A DNA stretch of 64,000 bases from Methylotenera sp. (GTDB lineage: Bacteria > Pseudomonadota > Gammaproteobacteria > Burkholderiales > Methylophilaceae): contig SHXQ01000001.1 in assembly GCA_009693255.1 (NCBI GenBank), positions 98,511 to 162,510 on the forward strand, given 5' to 3'. The number at the start of each line of letters is the position of its first letter. Position 1 is the first letter of the stretch. A model generated the notes under the pieces. The model saw nothing but the letters and a program-made list of their open reading frames with translations, made no database searches and was not told the origin of the DNA. The position numbers and the translations under genes were made by a program. This document shows positions 56,663 through 64,000 of this stretch, one piece after another.

Positions 56663-56676
56663 TTACAAAAATGTAA
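56663..56676. promoter_or_regulatory. Palindrome TTACA-N4-TGTAA upstream of the oxidase operon
   Basis: ttaca-aaaa-tgtaa, extended by g and c to gttac/gtaac, ends 8 bp before the candidate -35. It shares its 5-4-5 core with 48374-48387 upstream of the DUF1097 gene. The geometry equals that of FNR-family sites (TTGAT-N4-ATCAA), though the half-site differs. Confidence 0.5.
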
Positions 56677-56684
56677 CAATTCTC

Positions 56685-56713
56685 TTGAGAAAATTTCATT
56701 TTCATGCTATTTT
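56685..56713 (+). promoter_or_regulatory. Candidate sigma-70 promoter of the cytochrome oxidase operon
   Basis: ttgaga (56685-56690), 17-bp spacer, tattt(t) (56708-56713). It lies about 100 bp upstream of the DUF2244 gene, with one palindrome just before and another at the expected start site. Confidence 0.55.
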
Positions 56714-56718
56714 CGCTC

Positions 56719-56735
56719 TGCGTCAAAATGACGCA
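56719..56735. promoter_or_regulatory. Palindrome tgcgtca-N3-tgacgca at the expected transcription start
   Basis: Perfect 7-base arms with spacer aaa, starting 6 bp after the -10. A protein bound here would block initiation, so a repressor operator is plausible; the regulator is unknown. Confidence 0.5.
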
Positions 56736-56815
56736 TATAGCAAGCCGTGAGAAAGTTTGATTTTTTTTAAATAGGGCTTTTATTGGACTTTAAGTTTTTT
56801 AATTAAGGGCCGTAC

Positions 56816-57304
56816 ATGGCAGTATTAGATTTGGGTCATAAAATAATCGCTAGGCCAAACAATTCACTGTCGCCTGATGACAGCATTAAGTTGCTGGCGG
56901 CTATAGCTAGTGTGGCACTGCTGATAGCTTTAGGTTTTGCACGCATCGGCGCTTGGTTAGTTTTGCCTTTTGCAGGCTTAGAAATTTTAGCGTTTGCTTA
57001 TGCTTTTCATGTGATTTATATGCATGCGGATGATTTTGAAAGTATTACGATTGAAGATGACCGTGTGGTTGTAGAAAAAAGAAATTATAAAGAATCAACG
57101 ACAACGGTTTTTCAAAGATATTGGGTGCAAGTGAACGTGCGCGAGATGATGAGGGTTAAGGGTGGTCAAGGTAAAAGTGGGCTTTTTATAAGTTCACATG
57201 GCAATGAAGTTGAGTTTGGTGGAAATTTTATCAATGATGAGCAGCGCACCCAGTTGGCGAGCGAGCTCAGGAAAAAAATATTAATTAAGTTAGTTTTGGA
57301 GTAA
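56816..57304 (+). CDS. DUF2244 family membrane protein
   Basis: The 162 residues have two adjacent membrane helices at about 27-65 (LLAAIASVALLIALGFARIGAWLVLPFAGLEILAFAYAF, given here in parts) followed by a soluble beta domain with DDFESITIEDDRVVVEKR and SHGNEVEFGGNFINDEQR. DUF2244 genes often precede cytochrome c oxidase genes. Its role is unproven, perhaps assembly. Five bases separate it from coxB. Confidence 0.85.
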   Translation: MAVLDLGHKIIARPNNSLSPDDSIKLLAAIASVALLIALGFARIGAWLVLPFAGLEILAFAYAFHVIYMHADDFESITIEDDRVVVEKRNYKESTTTVFQRYWVQVNVREMMRVKGGQGKSGLFISSHGNEVEFGGNFINDEQRTQLASELRKKILIKLVLE

Positions 57305-57309
57305 GGTTT

Positions 57310-58482
57310 ATGCGAGGTTATACAAAGATTAGTTTAGCTGTTTCAGCCATGTTAGCTTCAATAAGTGCGCATGCTGATTATGCTTGGAATTTCCCTGAGC
57401 CAGTCACACCGATGGCCTTAGACACATTGCATGTACATAATAAATTTATGCTCATTGCGATGGCTATTTTCTTCGTTGTGCTCGCGATTATGATTTACTC
57501 AATTTTCGCCCATCGAAAAAGTAAAAACTTTAAGCCGCTTACGGACAAAGCGCCATCAACTATCGTTGAAATTTTTTGGACGCTCATCCCTTTCGTTATT
57601 CTGCTATGGATTGACTTTGTGGTTATGGGTATTCCAGCTTATCACAGTGTAATTATGATGGAAGATACGCGTGATAAGGCTAATATGGTCATTAAGATCA
57701 CAGGCTCACAATGGCGCTGGCAATATGAATACATGGATGGTGATGCACAAGGCATTAAATTTGTCAGCAACTTAGCTACACCAAAAGAACAAACAGATAA
57801 AGGCTTTGCAGGTGCAAAAGACGAGAACTACTTGCTGGAAGTAGATAACCGTTTGGTGTTACCAGTTGGAGCAAAAGTACGTATTTTGATGACCTCTGCT
57901 GATGTGATGCACAATTGGTGGGTGCCACAATTTGGTTCTTCACGCATGGCTGTACCTGGTTTTATTCGTGAAACTTGGGTGCAAGTGGAAAAGGCTGGTA
58001 CTTATCGCGGTCAGTGTAAAGAACTGTGCGGCAAGGGTCATGGCTATATGCCTGTGGTGGTTGATGCGTTACCAGTAGAAGAATACAAAAAATGGGTAGC
58101 GGCTAAAAAAGAAGAATTAGCCAAAGCTTCTGCAGGTGCTGATAAAGAATGGACCAAGGACGAATTGGTCGCAAATGGTAAAGTGGTATACGAGAAGAAT
58201 TGTGCCGTTTGTCACCAAGTGACAGGTGCCGGTTTACCACCAGCATTCCCAGCGATAACCGGTAGTAAAGTGACTAATGCCCCAATTTTTGGTGCTGATG
58301 GCAAGTATCTTAAAGATGGTCATCTTGATCGCGTATTAAATGGTATACGGGTAATGCCATCATGGAAGGCGCTGTTGAATGATACTGAGATTGCGTCAGT
58401 GATTACCTATGAACGAAATGCCTTAGGTAATAGCGTGGGCGATATATTGCAGCCAGCTCAAGTTAAAGAAGCGCGTCAATAA
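57310..58482 (+). CDS. coxB: Cytochrome c oxidase subunit II with fused cytochrome c domain
   Basis: The protein has 390 residues: signal peptide (to AHA), two membrane helices, a cupredoxin domain with the CuA ligands in YRGQCKELCGKGHGYMPVVV, and a C-terminal class I cytochrome c domain with CAVCH and a late Met in GIRVMPSW. Subunit II takes electrons from cytochrome c; the fused heme domain makes this a caa3-like subunit. Confidence 0.96.
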   Translation: MRGYTKISLAVSAMLASISAHADYAWNFPEPVTPMALDTLHVHNKFMLIAMAIFFVVLAIMIYSIFAHRKSKNFKPLTDKAPSTIVEIFWTLIPFVILLWIDFVVMGIPAYHSVIMMEDTRDKANMVIKITGSQWRWQYEYMDGDAQGIKFVSNLATPKEQTDKGFAGAKDENYLLEVDNRLVLPVGAKVRILMTSADVMHNWWVPQFGSSRMAVPGFIRETWVQVEKAGTYRGQCKELCGKGHGYMPVVVDALPVEEYKKWVAAKKEELAKASAGADKEWTKDELVANGKVVYEKNCAVCHQVTGAGLPPAFPAITGSKVTNAPIFGADGKYLKDGHLDRVLNGIRVMPSWKALLNDTEIASVITYERNALGNSVGDILQPAQVKEARQ

Positions 58483-58545
58483 AGAATAATCACGATTTGA
58501 ATCAACATTAATTAATTATTTAGTTTGAGTAATTAGGAGAAGGTA

Positions 58546-60138
58546 ATGAGTACAACAACGGTAGCGCATCATGAAGAGCATGCTGAACACCCAACAGGAA
58601 TTATGCGATGGTTAACCACTACCAACCATAAAGATATCGGTACCATGTATCTAACTTTTGCGCTGATTATGTTTTTTGTGGGCGGCGCAATGATTTTGGG
58701 CATTCGTGCTGAATTGTTTAAGCCAGGTCTGCAGTTAATGAATCCTGAGTTTTTCAATCAATTGATTGGTGTGCATGCCTTGATTATGATTTTTGCGGCA
58801 TTGATGCCAGCAGCGACTGGTTTTGCTAACTGGATGATTCCATTGCAAATTGGTGCGCCGGATATGGCATTGCCGCGTTTAAATAACTGGGGTTTTTGGT
58901 TGCTACCTCCTTCTGCAATTCTCTTAACCTTACCGTTTACGCTGGCTTTGTTCGGTATAGGTGACGGTGCCTTGGCGACTGGCTGGACATTTTATCCACC
59001 ACTTTCTATTCAAGGTGGCATCGGCGTCGACTTCGCAATTTTTGCGGTGCATTTGCTTGGTATTTCTTCAGTGCTAGGTTCAATTAACATTATCGTTACC
59101 GTATTCAATATGCGCGCGCCTGGCATGACCTTAATGAAAATGCCTATGTTTGTTTGGGGTTGGTTAATTACTGCTTTCTTGTTAATTGCTACTATTCCAG
59201 TGTTAGCGGGCGCAGTAACTATGTTGTTAACAGATCGTCACTTTGGTACGCACTTCTTTGATGCAGCCGGCGGTGGTGACCCAATTATGTTCCAACATTT
59301 ATTCTGGTTCTTTGGTCATCCTGAAGTTTATATTCTGTTATTACCAGTATGGGGTTTCATTCCACAAATTTTAGAAACATTCTCACGTAAACCGATGTAT
59401 GGCTACAAAGCGCAAGTGTATTCATTTTGGGCGGTAGGCGCACTGTCAGTAGTTGTGTGGGCGCATCACTTTTTCACATCAGGCATGCCGGTACCAGCAT
59501 TGCTTTACTTTATGTACAGCACCATGGCGATTTCACTGCCATTAGCTGTGATGTTCTTCTGCTGGATCAAAACCATGTGGAAAGGCTCTATGAGCTTTGA
59601 AACCCCCATGTTGTTTACCGTGGGCTGGATTATCCTTTTCGGTATCGGCGGTTTGACTGGTTTAGTGTTGGCTGACGTTGCGGCTGATGCGCAATACCAC
59701 AATAGTTATTTTATCGTGGCGCATTTCCACTACACGCTATTTGCTGGCGGCATCATGGGTATTATGGCGGGTACTTATTACTGGTTACCTAAAATGACTG
59801 GCCATATGTACAACGAGAAGTTGGGTAAACTACACTTCTGGCTAACAGCAATCTCATTTAACTTAACTTTCATCCCTCAGTTCTTCTTGGGTTTGGCCGG
59901 TATGCCACGTCGTATTCCAGACTACGCATTGCAATTTGCAGAGTTCAACATGATTTCAACAATCGCCGCGTTTACGCTTGGCTTATCCCAGTTGATATTT
60001 GTTTATAACATTGTGACTTGTGCACGCGGTGGTAAAAAAGCCACAGATCAAGTTTGGGAAGGCGCTCAAGGTTTGGAGTGGACATTACCATCACCGCCGC
60101 CTTACCATAGCTTTACTGAGCAACCAACGGTTAAATAA
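58546..60138 (+). CDS. coxA: Cytochrome c oxidase subunit I
   Basis: The 530 residues have twelve helices. Low-spin heme and CuB histidines lie in LIGVHALIMIF, FGHPEVYILLLP (the His-Tyr crosslink HPEVY), VWAHHFFTSGM and IVAHFHYTLFAGG. It is the heme-copper catalytic subunit that reduces oxygen and pumps protons. An aggag ribosome site precedes ATG 58546. Confidence 0.97.
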   Translation: MSTTTVAHHEEHAEHPTGIMRWLTTTNHKDIGTMYLTFALIMFFVGGAMILGIRAELFKPGLQLMNPEFFNQLIGVHALIMIFAALMPAATGFANWMIPLQIGAPDMALPRLNNWGFWLLPPSAILLTLPFTLALFGIGDGALATGWTFYPPLSIQGGIGVDFAIFAVHLLGISSVLGSINIIVTVFNMRAPGMTLMKMPMFVWGWLITAFLLIATIPVLAGAVTMLLTDRHFGTHFFDAAGGGDPIMFQHLFWFFGHPEVYILLLPVWGFIPQILETFSRKPMYGYKAQVYSFWAVGALSVVVWAHHFFTSGMPVPALLYFMYSTMAISLPLAVMFFCWIKTMWKGSMSFETPMLFTVGWIILFGIGGLTGLVLADVAADAQYHNSYFIVAHFHYTLFAGGIMGIMAGTYYWLPKMTGHMYNEKLGKLHFWLTAISFNLTFIPQFFLGLAGMPRRIPDYALQFAEFNMISTIAAFTLGLSQLIFVYNIVTCARGGKKATDQVWEGAQGLEWTLPSPPPYHSFTEQPTVK

Positions 60139-60186
60139 GGATAAAAGCTCGGCTTGATATTTAAGCTGAGCTTAATTTGGGTCAAT

Positions 60187-60300
60187 ATGGACAAGTCAGT
60201 AAAAAATATAAGAATTAGTAATCGAAAAATTGCCTTGGCACTGGGGGGCATTGCTTTAGTTTGGTATGTGGTGTCAATGTTTGCAATATGGCATCAGTAA
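60187..60300 (+). CDS. Small cytochrome oxidase assembly protein
   Basis: This 37-residue gene is missing from the ORF track. It reads MDKSVKNIRISNRKIALALG then one membrane helix (GIALVWYVVSMFAIWHQ). Short proteins like this lie between coxA and ctaG in many betaproteobacteria and are labelled cytochrome oxidase small assembly protein. Its last 13 bases overlap the ctaG start. Confidence 0.78.
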   Translation: MDKSVKNIRISNRKIALALGGIALVWYVVSMFAIWHQ

Positions 60301-60851
60301 GCGAAAGTAAGGTATTAACGGCAAAGGAGCAGCTTGATTTAAAAAACCAGCGTTTAATACGCAAGCTTTTGTGGATGCTACTTGGGTCTCTATTGTTTGC
60401 CTTTGCGCTAGTGCCTATTTACAACGTGTTATGCACTATGACTGGCTTAAATGGAAAACCGCAAAACACTGCGACGGTTCTTGCTAAGGCGAAGATAGAT
60501 GGTACGCGATGGGTGAATGTGCAGTTTACTTCTAGCGTGATGTCAGGCTTAGGTTGGAACTTCTATCCTAAAACGACGAGCATCAGGTTGCACCCTGGGC
60601 AAATAGAAACCGTGATTTTTGTTGCAAAGAACACCACCAATGAAGTGGTGGCTGGTCAGGCTATACCTAGTGTTACACCCGGTATAGCGGCGGCTAATCT
60701 TAAAAAGATAGAGTGTTTTTGTTTTGTCAGGCAATCACTTAAGCCTGGCGAAGAAAGAGAAATGCCACTACGTTTTTTTGTGAGCCCAGAGTTGCCAAAA
60801 GATGTATCTGACATGACATTGTCATATTCATTTTTTCCAGCAGTGAAATAA
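60288..60851 (+). CDS. ctaG: Cytochrome c oxidase assembly protein CtaG (Cox11)
   Basis: ATG 60288 (MASVSESKVLTAKEQLDL) gives 187 residues; the track start upstream is inside the small gene. One membrane helix (WMLLGSLLFAFALVPIYNVLC) precedes a periplasmic Cox11 domain with the copper motif ECFCFVRQSL. It delivers copper to CuB of subunit I. Confidence 0.95.
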   Translation: MASVSESKVLTAKEQLDLKNQRLIRKLLWMLLGSLLFAFALVPIYNVLCTMTGLNGKPQNTATVLAKAKIDGTRWVNVQFTSSVMSGLGWNFYPKTTSIRLHPGQIETVIFVAKNTTNEVVAGQAIPSVTPGIAAANLKKIECFCFVRQSLKPGEEREMPLRFFVSPELPKDVSDMTLSYSFFPAVK

Positions 60852-60952
60852 AGTAATTAGTTTTAATTTAGAAGTAAGTGTTTTATGGTGAGGTAATGAC
60901 GGTTTATTCGTCATTGTGAATTTAATATATAAAAATGCACAGGAGTTATTGC

Positions 60953-61858
60953 ATGGCGACACATTCTAACAATCAGTATTACGTACCGCACGGTAGTATT
61001 TACCCAGCGATTATCGCTGCCGGCTTACTATCATTAGCTTCTGGTTTTATTTTTAGCGTTGCTACGGATAAAAGTCAAGAGCTTGCTTACTTGCAAACGC
61101 CAGGTAAATGGATGATGATTTTGGGCGCCACGCTCATTTTAGGCATGACCTTCAAATGGATGGGTGCCGTTATTGCCGAAAGTATCACTGGCCAATATAC
61201 AAGCTGGGAAGATAAGTCATTCCGTATCGGCATGATTGTGTTTATTTGCTCTGAAGTGGCATTCTTTGCTGCCTTCTTTGGTGCGTTGTTTTACATGAGA
61301 ATACTATCTGTGCCAGATTTAGCGGGTTACGACCTTGACATTACCCCCTATAAAGATTTTCTAGGCACATGGCCATCATCAGGCCCTGGCGGTATGACCG
61401 TGTCAGGCGAATTTAAACCAGGACTGCTGCACCCAATGGCAGCATGGGGTTTACCCGCTATTAACACTGCGCTGTTGCTGTCCTCTGGCGCTACCCTTAC
61501 TTGGGCGCATTGGGGTCTAATTAGAAACAATCGCAAACAACTCGTTATTGGTATGGCACTTACGGTAGCACTTGGTATTGCTTTCTTGATCTGCCAGGCA
61601 GCTGAATATCATGAAGCCTACACTGAAATGGGCTTGACGCTAGAATCAGGAGCTTATGGTGCTAGTTTCTTTATGCTCACGGGCTTTCACGGCTTTCATG
61701 TGATGTTAGGGACTATCATGCTGATTGTGATTTTAATCCGCTGTATGAAGGGTCATTTCACGCCTGAGCACCATTTTGGCTTCGAGGGTGTTGCTTGGTA
61801 TTGGCACTTTGTCGATGTGGTTTGGTTAGGTCTATTTGTGTTTGTATACTGGCTATAA
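60953..61858 (+). CDS. coxC: Cytochrome c oxidase subunit III
   Basis: ATG 60953 follows aggag at the right distance and gives 301 residues, so the track ATG at 60935 is rejected. It has seven helices and family segments FICSEVAFFAAFFGALFYMR, GFHGFHVMLGTIML and WYWHFVDVVWLGLFVFVYWL. Subunit III stabilises subunit I and its proton uptake. It is the last gene of the operon before a strong terminator. Confidence 0.96.
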   Translation: MATHSNNQYYVPHGSIYPAIIAAGLLSLASGFIFSVATDKSQELAYLQTPGKWMMILGATLILGMTFKWMGAVIAESITGQYTSWEDKSFRIGMIVFICSEVAFFAAFFGALFYMRILSVPDLAGYDLDITPYKDFLGTWPSSGPGGMTVSGEFKPGLLHPMAAWGLPAINTALLLSSGATLTWAHWGLIRNNRKQLVIGMALTVALGIAFLICQAAEYHEAYTEMGLTLESGAYGASFFMLTGFHGFHVMLGTIMLIVILIRCMKGHFTPEHHFGFEGVAWYWHFVDVVWLGLFVFVYWL

Positions 61859-61872
61859 TTGATAGCTTAATT

Positions 61873-61904
61873 AAAAAAGGCGATGCATCTGCATCGCCTT
61901 TTTT
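61873..61904. terminator. Bidirectional terminator between coxC and polA
   Basis: aaaaaaggcgatgca / tgcatcgcctttttt with a 2-nt centre, A-run on one side and T-run on the other. It stops coxC and the converging polA transcripts. Confidence 0.95.
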
Positions 61905-61922
61905 GTTTTTGCGACGGTCTTA

Positions 61923-64000
61923 CTAGTGCGCACTTTCCCAGTTATTGCCGACACCAACTTCAGCTAACAGGGCTACATCTAATTGGGCGACACTTTGCAT
62001 CAGTTTTGGTAGCATCGATTTAACTAGCACTAATTCACTGTCAGGCACTTCTAGTACTAGCTCATCGTGTACTTGCATGATGAGTTTGCTGTGCAATTTA
62101 GCCTCTTTCAGCCACAGATCTACCGCAATCATCGCCAGTTTGATTAAGTCAGCTGCTGTGCCTTGCATAGGTGCATTAATCGCCGCGCGCTCGGCGCCAG
62201 CACGCCGCATGCCATTAGGACTGTTAATTTCCGGCACCCATAAGCGGCGACCAAAATAGGTTTCTACATAACCTTTTTGTTTAGCAATTTCACGGGTGTT
62301 TTGCATATATTCGCGCACCCCAGGGTAGCGGGAAAAATAGCGCTCAATATAGCTTTGCGCTGCACCGCGCTCAATGTTTAAGTTTTGCGCTAGGCCAAAG
62401 GCGCTCATGCCATAAATCAAACCAAAGTTGATGACTTTGGCATAACGGCGTTGTTCACTATCAACCACCGCCAGATCCACACCAAAAATTTCGGCTGCGG
62501 TGTGACGGTGAATGTCTTCATTATTGGCAAAAGCTTTCAGCATGCCGGCATCTTGTGATAAATGTGCCATGATGCGTAGCTCAATTTGTGAGTAATCGGC
62601 AGATACAATCACGCTGCCCGCCGGTGCAATGAAGGCTTCACGTATGCGTCGACCTTCGGCTGAGCGTACCGGAATATTTTGCAAGTTAGGGTCTGAACTT
62701 GCCAGCCGCCCTGTGATGGCTACCGCTTGGTTATAGCTAGTATGCACACGGCCTGTGCTGGCGTTAATCATACGCGGCAGCTTATCGGTGTAGGTAGATT
62801 TAAGTTTAGCCAAGCCGCGATACTCCAGTAAAACTTTGGGTAGTGGGTGGTCTAAGGCTAATTCTTGCAACACGTCTTCATCGGTAGATGGCGCCCCTGA
62901 GGGTGTTTTTTTAGTGGGTTTAATACCGAGCTTATCAAATAAAATCTCTTGCAATTGTTTAGGTGAGGCTAGGTTGAATGGTTGTCCTGCCAGCGCATAG
63001 GCTTGGGTTTCTAGGGCGATTAATTTGGTGCCAATTTCATTACTTTGGCTATTTAGCATGGCTCTATCGATCAACACCCCGTTGCGCTCAATGGTAAACA
63101 ATACTTGCGAACTGGGCAGTTCAATGTGGCTATATATGTAGTCTAGTTTGCTATCTGCCGCAATGTGCGGATACATGGCTTGGTGCAGCTGCAGAGTAAT
63201 ATCAGCATCTTCCGCCGCATATTCAGCGGCCACTTCCACTGTTACTTGGTTAAATGTCACTTGTTTAGCGCCCTTGCCAGCGACTTCTTCAAAGGTTATG
63301 GTTTTTAAGCCTAAATGCCGTTCACTTAAGGCATCCATGCCGTGTGTTTTGTGTGACTCGAACACATAAGATTGCAGCAAAGTATCATGGGAAATGCCAT
63401 TGAGTGCAATGCCGTGATTGGCCAGTACGTGTTGATCATATTTCAGGTTTTGCCCGACTTTTTTGAGTGATGGGTTTTCTAAAATAGGCTTAATTTTAGC
63501 CAAACATTCGGCAAAATTAAGTTGTTCCGGGGCATCAAAATAATCATGCTTAAGCGGTAAATAAGCTGCACTACCAGCTTCAACGCTGAAAGACATGCCG
63601 ACAATCTTAGCGGTCATGGGGTCTAGTGAGGTCGTTTCTGTATCAAAGCTAATGAGTTCAGCAACACTCATTTTTGCCAGCCAGCGGTCTAGCTGATCAT
63701 GCGTTAGTACGGTGTCGTAGTGACGGCTAGTGTTTGCGCTATGTGGCGTGATAGCAAACATATCGGCTGTTTGGCTATGTGCTAGTGGTGCGTTGCTTAC
63801 CGCCAGCACTGGCTTATTGTCCTGCATATAATCTAATTCTCGCCGCCAGTTTTTAAACTCAAAGCGATCAAATAACTCAGCAAGCTTAACTTTATTGAGG
63901 GCTTGTGGCGCAAGGTTAGACAGATTTTCTTGAATGCCAATATCGCAACGAATGGTGATGAGCTCGCGTGCGGTGGGTAACCAAGGCAAGGCTTTGCGTA
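61923..64000 (-). CDS. polA: DNA polymerase I, C-terminal three quarters (5' end outside window)
   Basis: The frame is open to base 64000, so the listed TTG start at 63989 is not real. The visible 691 residues hold the end of the 5' nuclease linker (LPTARELITIRCD), a 3'-5' exonuclease domain with the DxE motif in LISFDTETTSLDPM, and the polymerase with motif A SADYSQIELRIMAHL, motif B RRYAKVINFGLIYGMSAFG and motif C IMQVHDELVLEVP. It repairs gaps and removes RNA primers. The 5' nuclease domain lies beyond the edge. Confidence 0.96.
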   Translation of the reverse strand, partial: RKALPWLPTARELITIRCDIGIQENLSNLAPQALNKVKLAELFDRFEFKNWRRELDYMQDNKPVLAVSNAPLAHSQTADMFAITPHSANTSRHYDTVLTHDQLDRWLAKMSVAELISFDTETTSLDPMTAKIVGMSFSVEAGSAAYLPLKHDYFDAPEQLNFAECLAKIKPILENPSLKKVGQNLKYDQHVLANHGIALNGISHDTLLQSYVFESHKTHGMDALSERHLGLKTITFEEVAGKGAKQVTFNQVTVEVAAEYAAEDADITLQLHQAMYPHIAADSKLDYIYSHIELPSSQVLFTIERNGVLIDRAMLNSQSNEIGTKLIALETQAYALAGQPFNLASPKQLQEILFDKLGIKPTKKTPSGAPSTDEDVLQELALDHPLPKVLLEYRGLAKLKSTYTDKLPRMINASTGRVHTSYNQAVAITGRLASSDPNLQNIPVRSAEGRRIREAFIAPAGSVIVSADYSQIELRIMAHLSQDAGMLKAFANNEDIHRHTAAEIFGVDLAVVDSEQRRYAKVINFGLIYGMSAFGLAQNLNIERGAAQSYIERYFSRYPGVREYMQNTREIAKQKGYVETYFGRRLWVPEINSPNGMRRAGAERAAINAPMQGTAADLIKLAMIAVDLWLKEAKLHSKLIMQVHDELVLEVPDSELVLVKSMLPKLMQSVAQLDVALLAEVGVGNNWESAH

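Larger units (their letters stand above)
56458..56815. other. Intergenic region between the redox cluster and the oxidase operon
   Basis: 358 bp without a supported gene; the 64-codon track ORF here is a shadow. The right half holds the candidate promoter and two palindromes listed separately. The left half (56458-56640) must contain the promoter of the leftward redox operon, but I found no convincing -35/-10 pair. Confidence 0.7.

Overview
The window looks like a chromosome segment of a betaproteobacterium, most likely a methylotroph of the Methylophilaceae (Methylotenera-like). This rests on gene order (gatCAB beside mreBCD-mrdA-rodA-rlpA-dacA-lipBA; coxBA-ctaG-coxC; TorF-type porin-glnK-amtB), moderate GC content and the flavour of the proteins. 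It was judged by eye, not by database search. Almost all of it is housekeeping DNA, with no prophage, CRISPR array or intact insertion sequence seen.

Layout. 1-4272: 3' end of pyrE, a frameshifted DUF4124 gene, and gatCAB (minus). 4532-14438: the rod-shape and cell-wall cluster mreBCD-mrdA-rodA-rlpA-dacA, then DUF493-lipB-lipA. 14497-18844: glutathione synthesis (gshA, gshB, with a large inverted repeat between them), then apbE, a NusG-II protein and a Gx-type transporter. 18850-19510: a decayed pilY1 tail. 19594-25409: lptM, lysA, purU, ispH, nudB, nadA, a REP-like palindrome, a HIT gene with an in-frame TGA, and a 2Fe-2S ferredoxin. 25508-32806: a TonB-like protein, mpl, metH, an eroded comM and ubiK. 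32916-35727: a sigma-54 promoter driving porin-glnK-amtB. 35787-45819: lgt, DUF2322, coq7, a GlcF-like Fe-S protein, ctpA, a SelW-like protein, an NlpC/P60 peptidase, and the operon dinG-arfB-tsaB-rimI-(degenerate UDG). 45930-51292: proS, a broken lytic transglycosylase, a DUF1097 membrane protein, a secreted orphan, queA and tRNA-Leu(CAA). 51437-56457: a three-gene redox cluster. 56816-61858: the aa3-type cytochrome c oxidase operon. 61923-64000: most of polA, running off the edge.

The most unusual system is the three-gene operon at 51437-56457 (minus). It encodes an 838-residue protein joining an FAD/NAD(P) oxidoreductase, two cyclic-nucleotide-binding domains and a four-cluster ferredoxin; a five-helix membrane protein with helix histidines suited to heme b; and a protein with a cytoplasmic FHA domain, one membrane helix and ten CxxCH heme sites outside. 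Together they read as a route from NAD(P)H through Fe-S clusters and heme b to periplasmic multiheme c, with sensory domains built into the electron-transfer subunits. The operon is divergent from the cytochrome oxidase genes.

A second theme is gene decay. pilY1, comM, a lytic transglycosylase and a DUF4124 gene are all broken here, a uracil-DNA glycosylase homologue has lost its signature residues, and a HIT gene carries a stop at codon 6. Loss of pilY1 and comM together suggests that type IV pilus or transformation functions have been relaxed at these loci.
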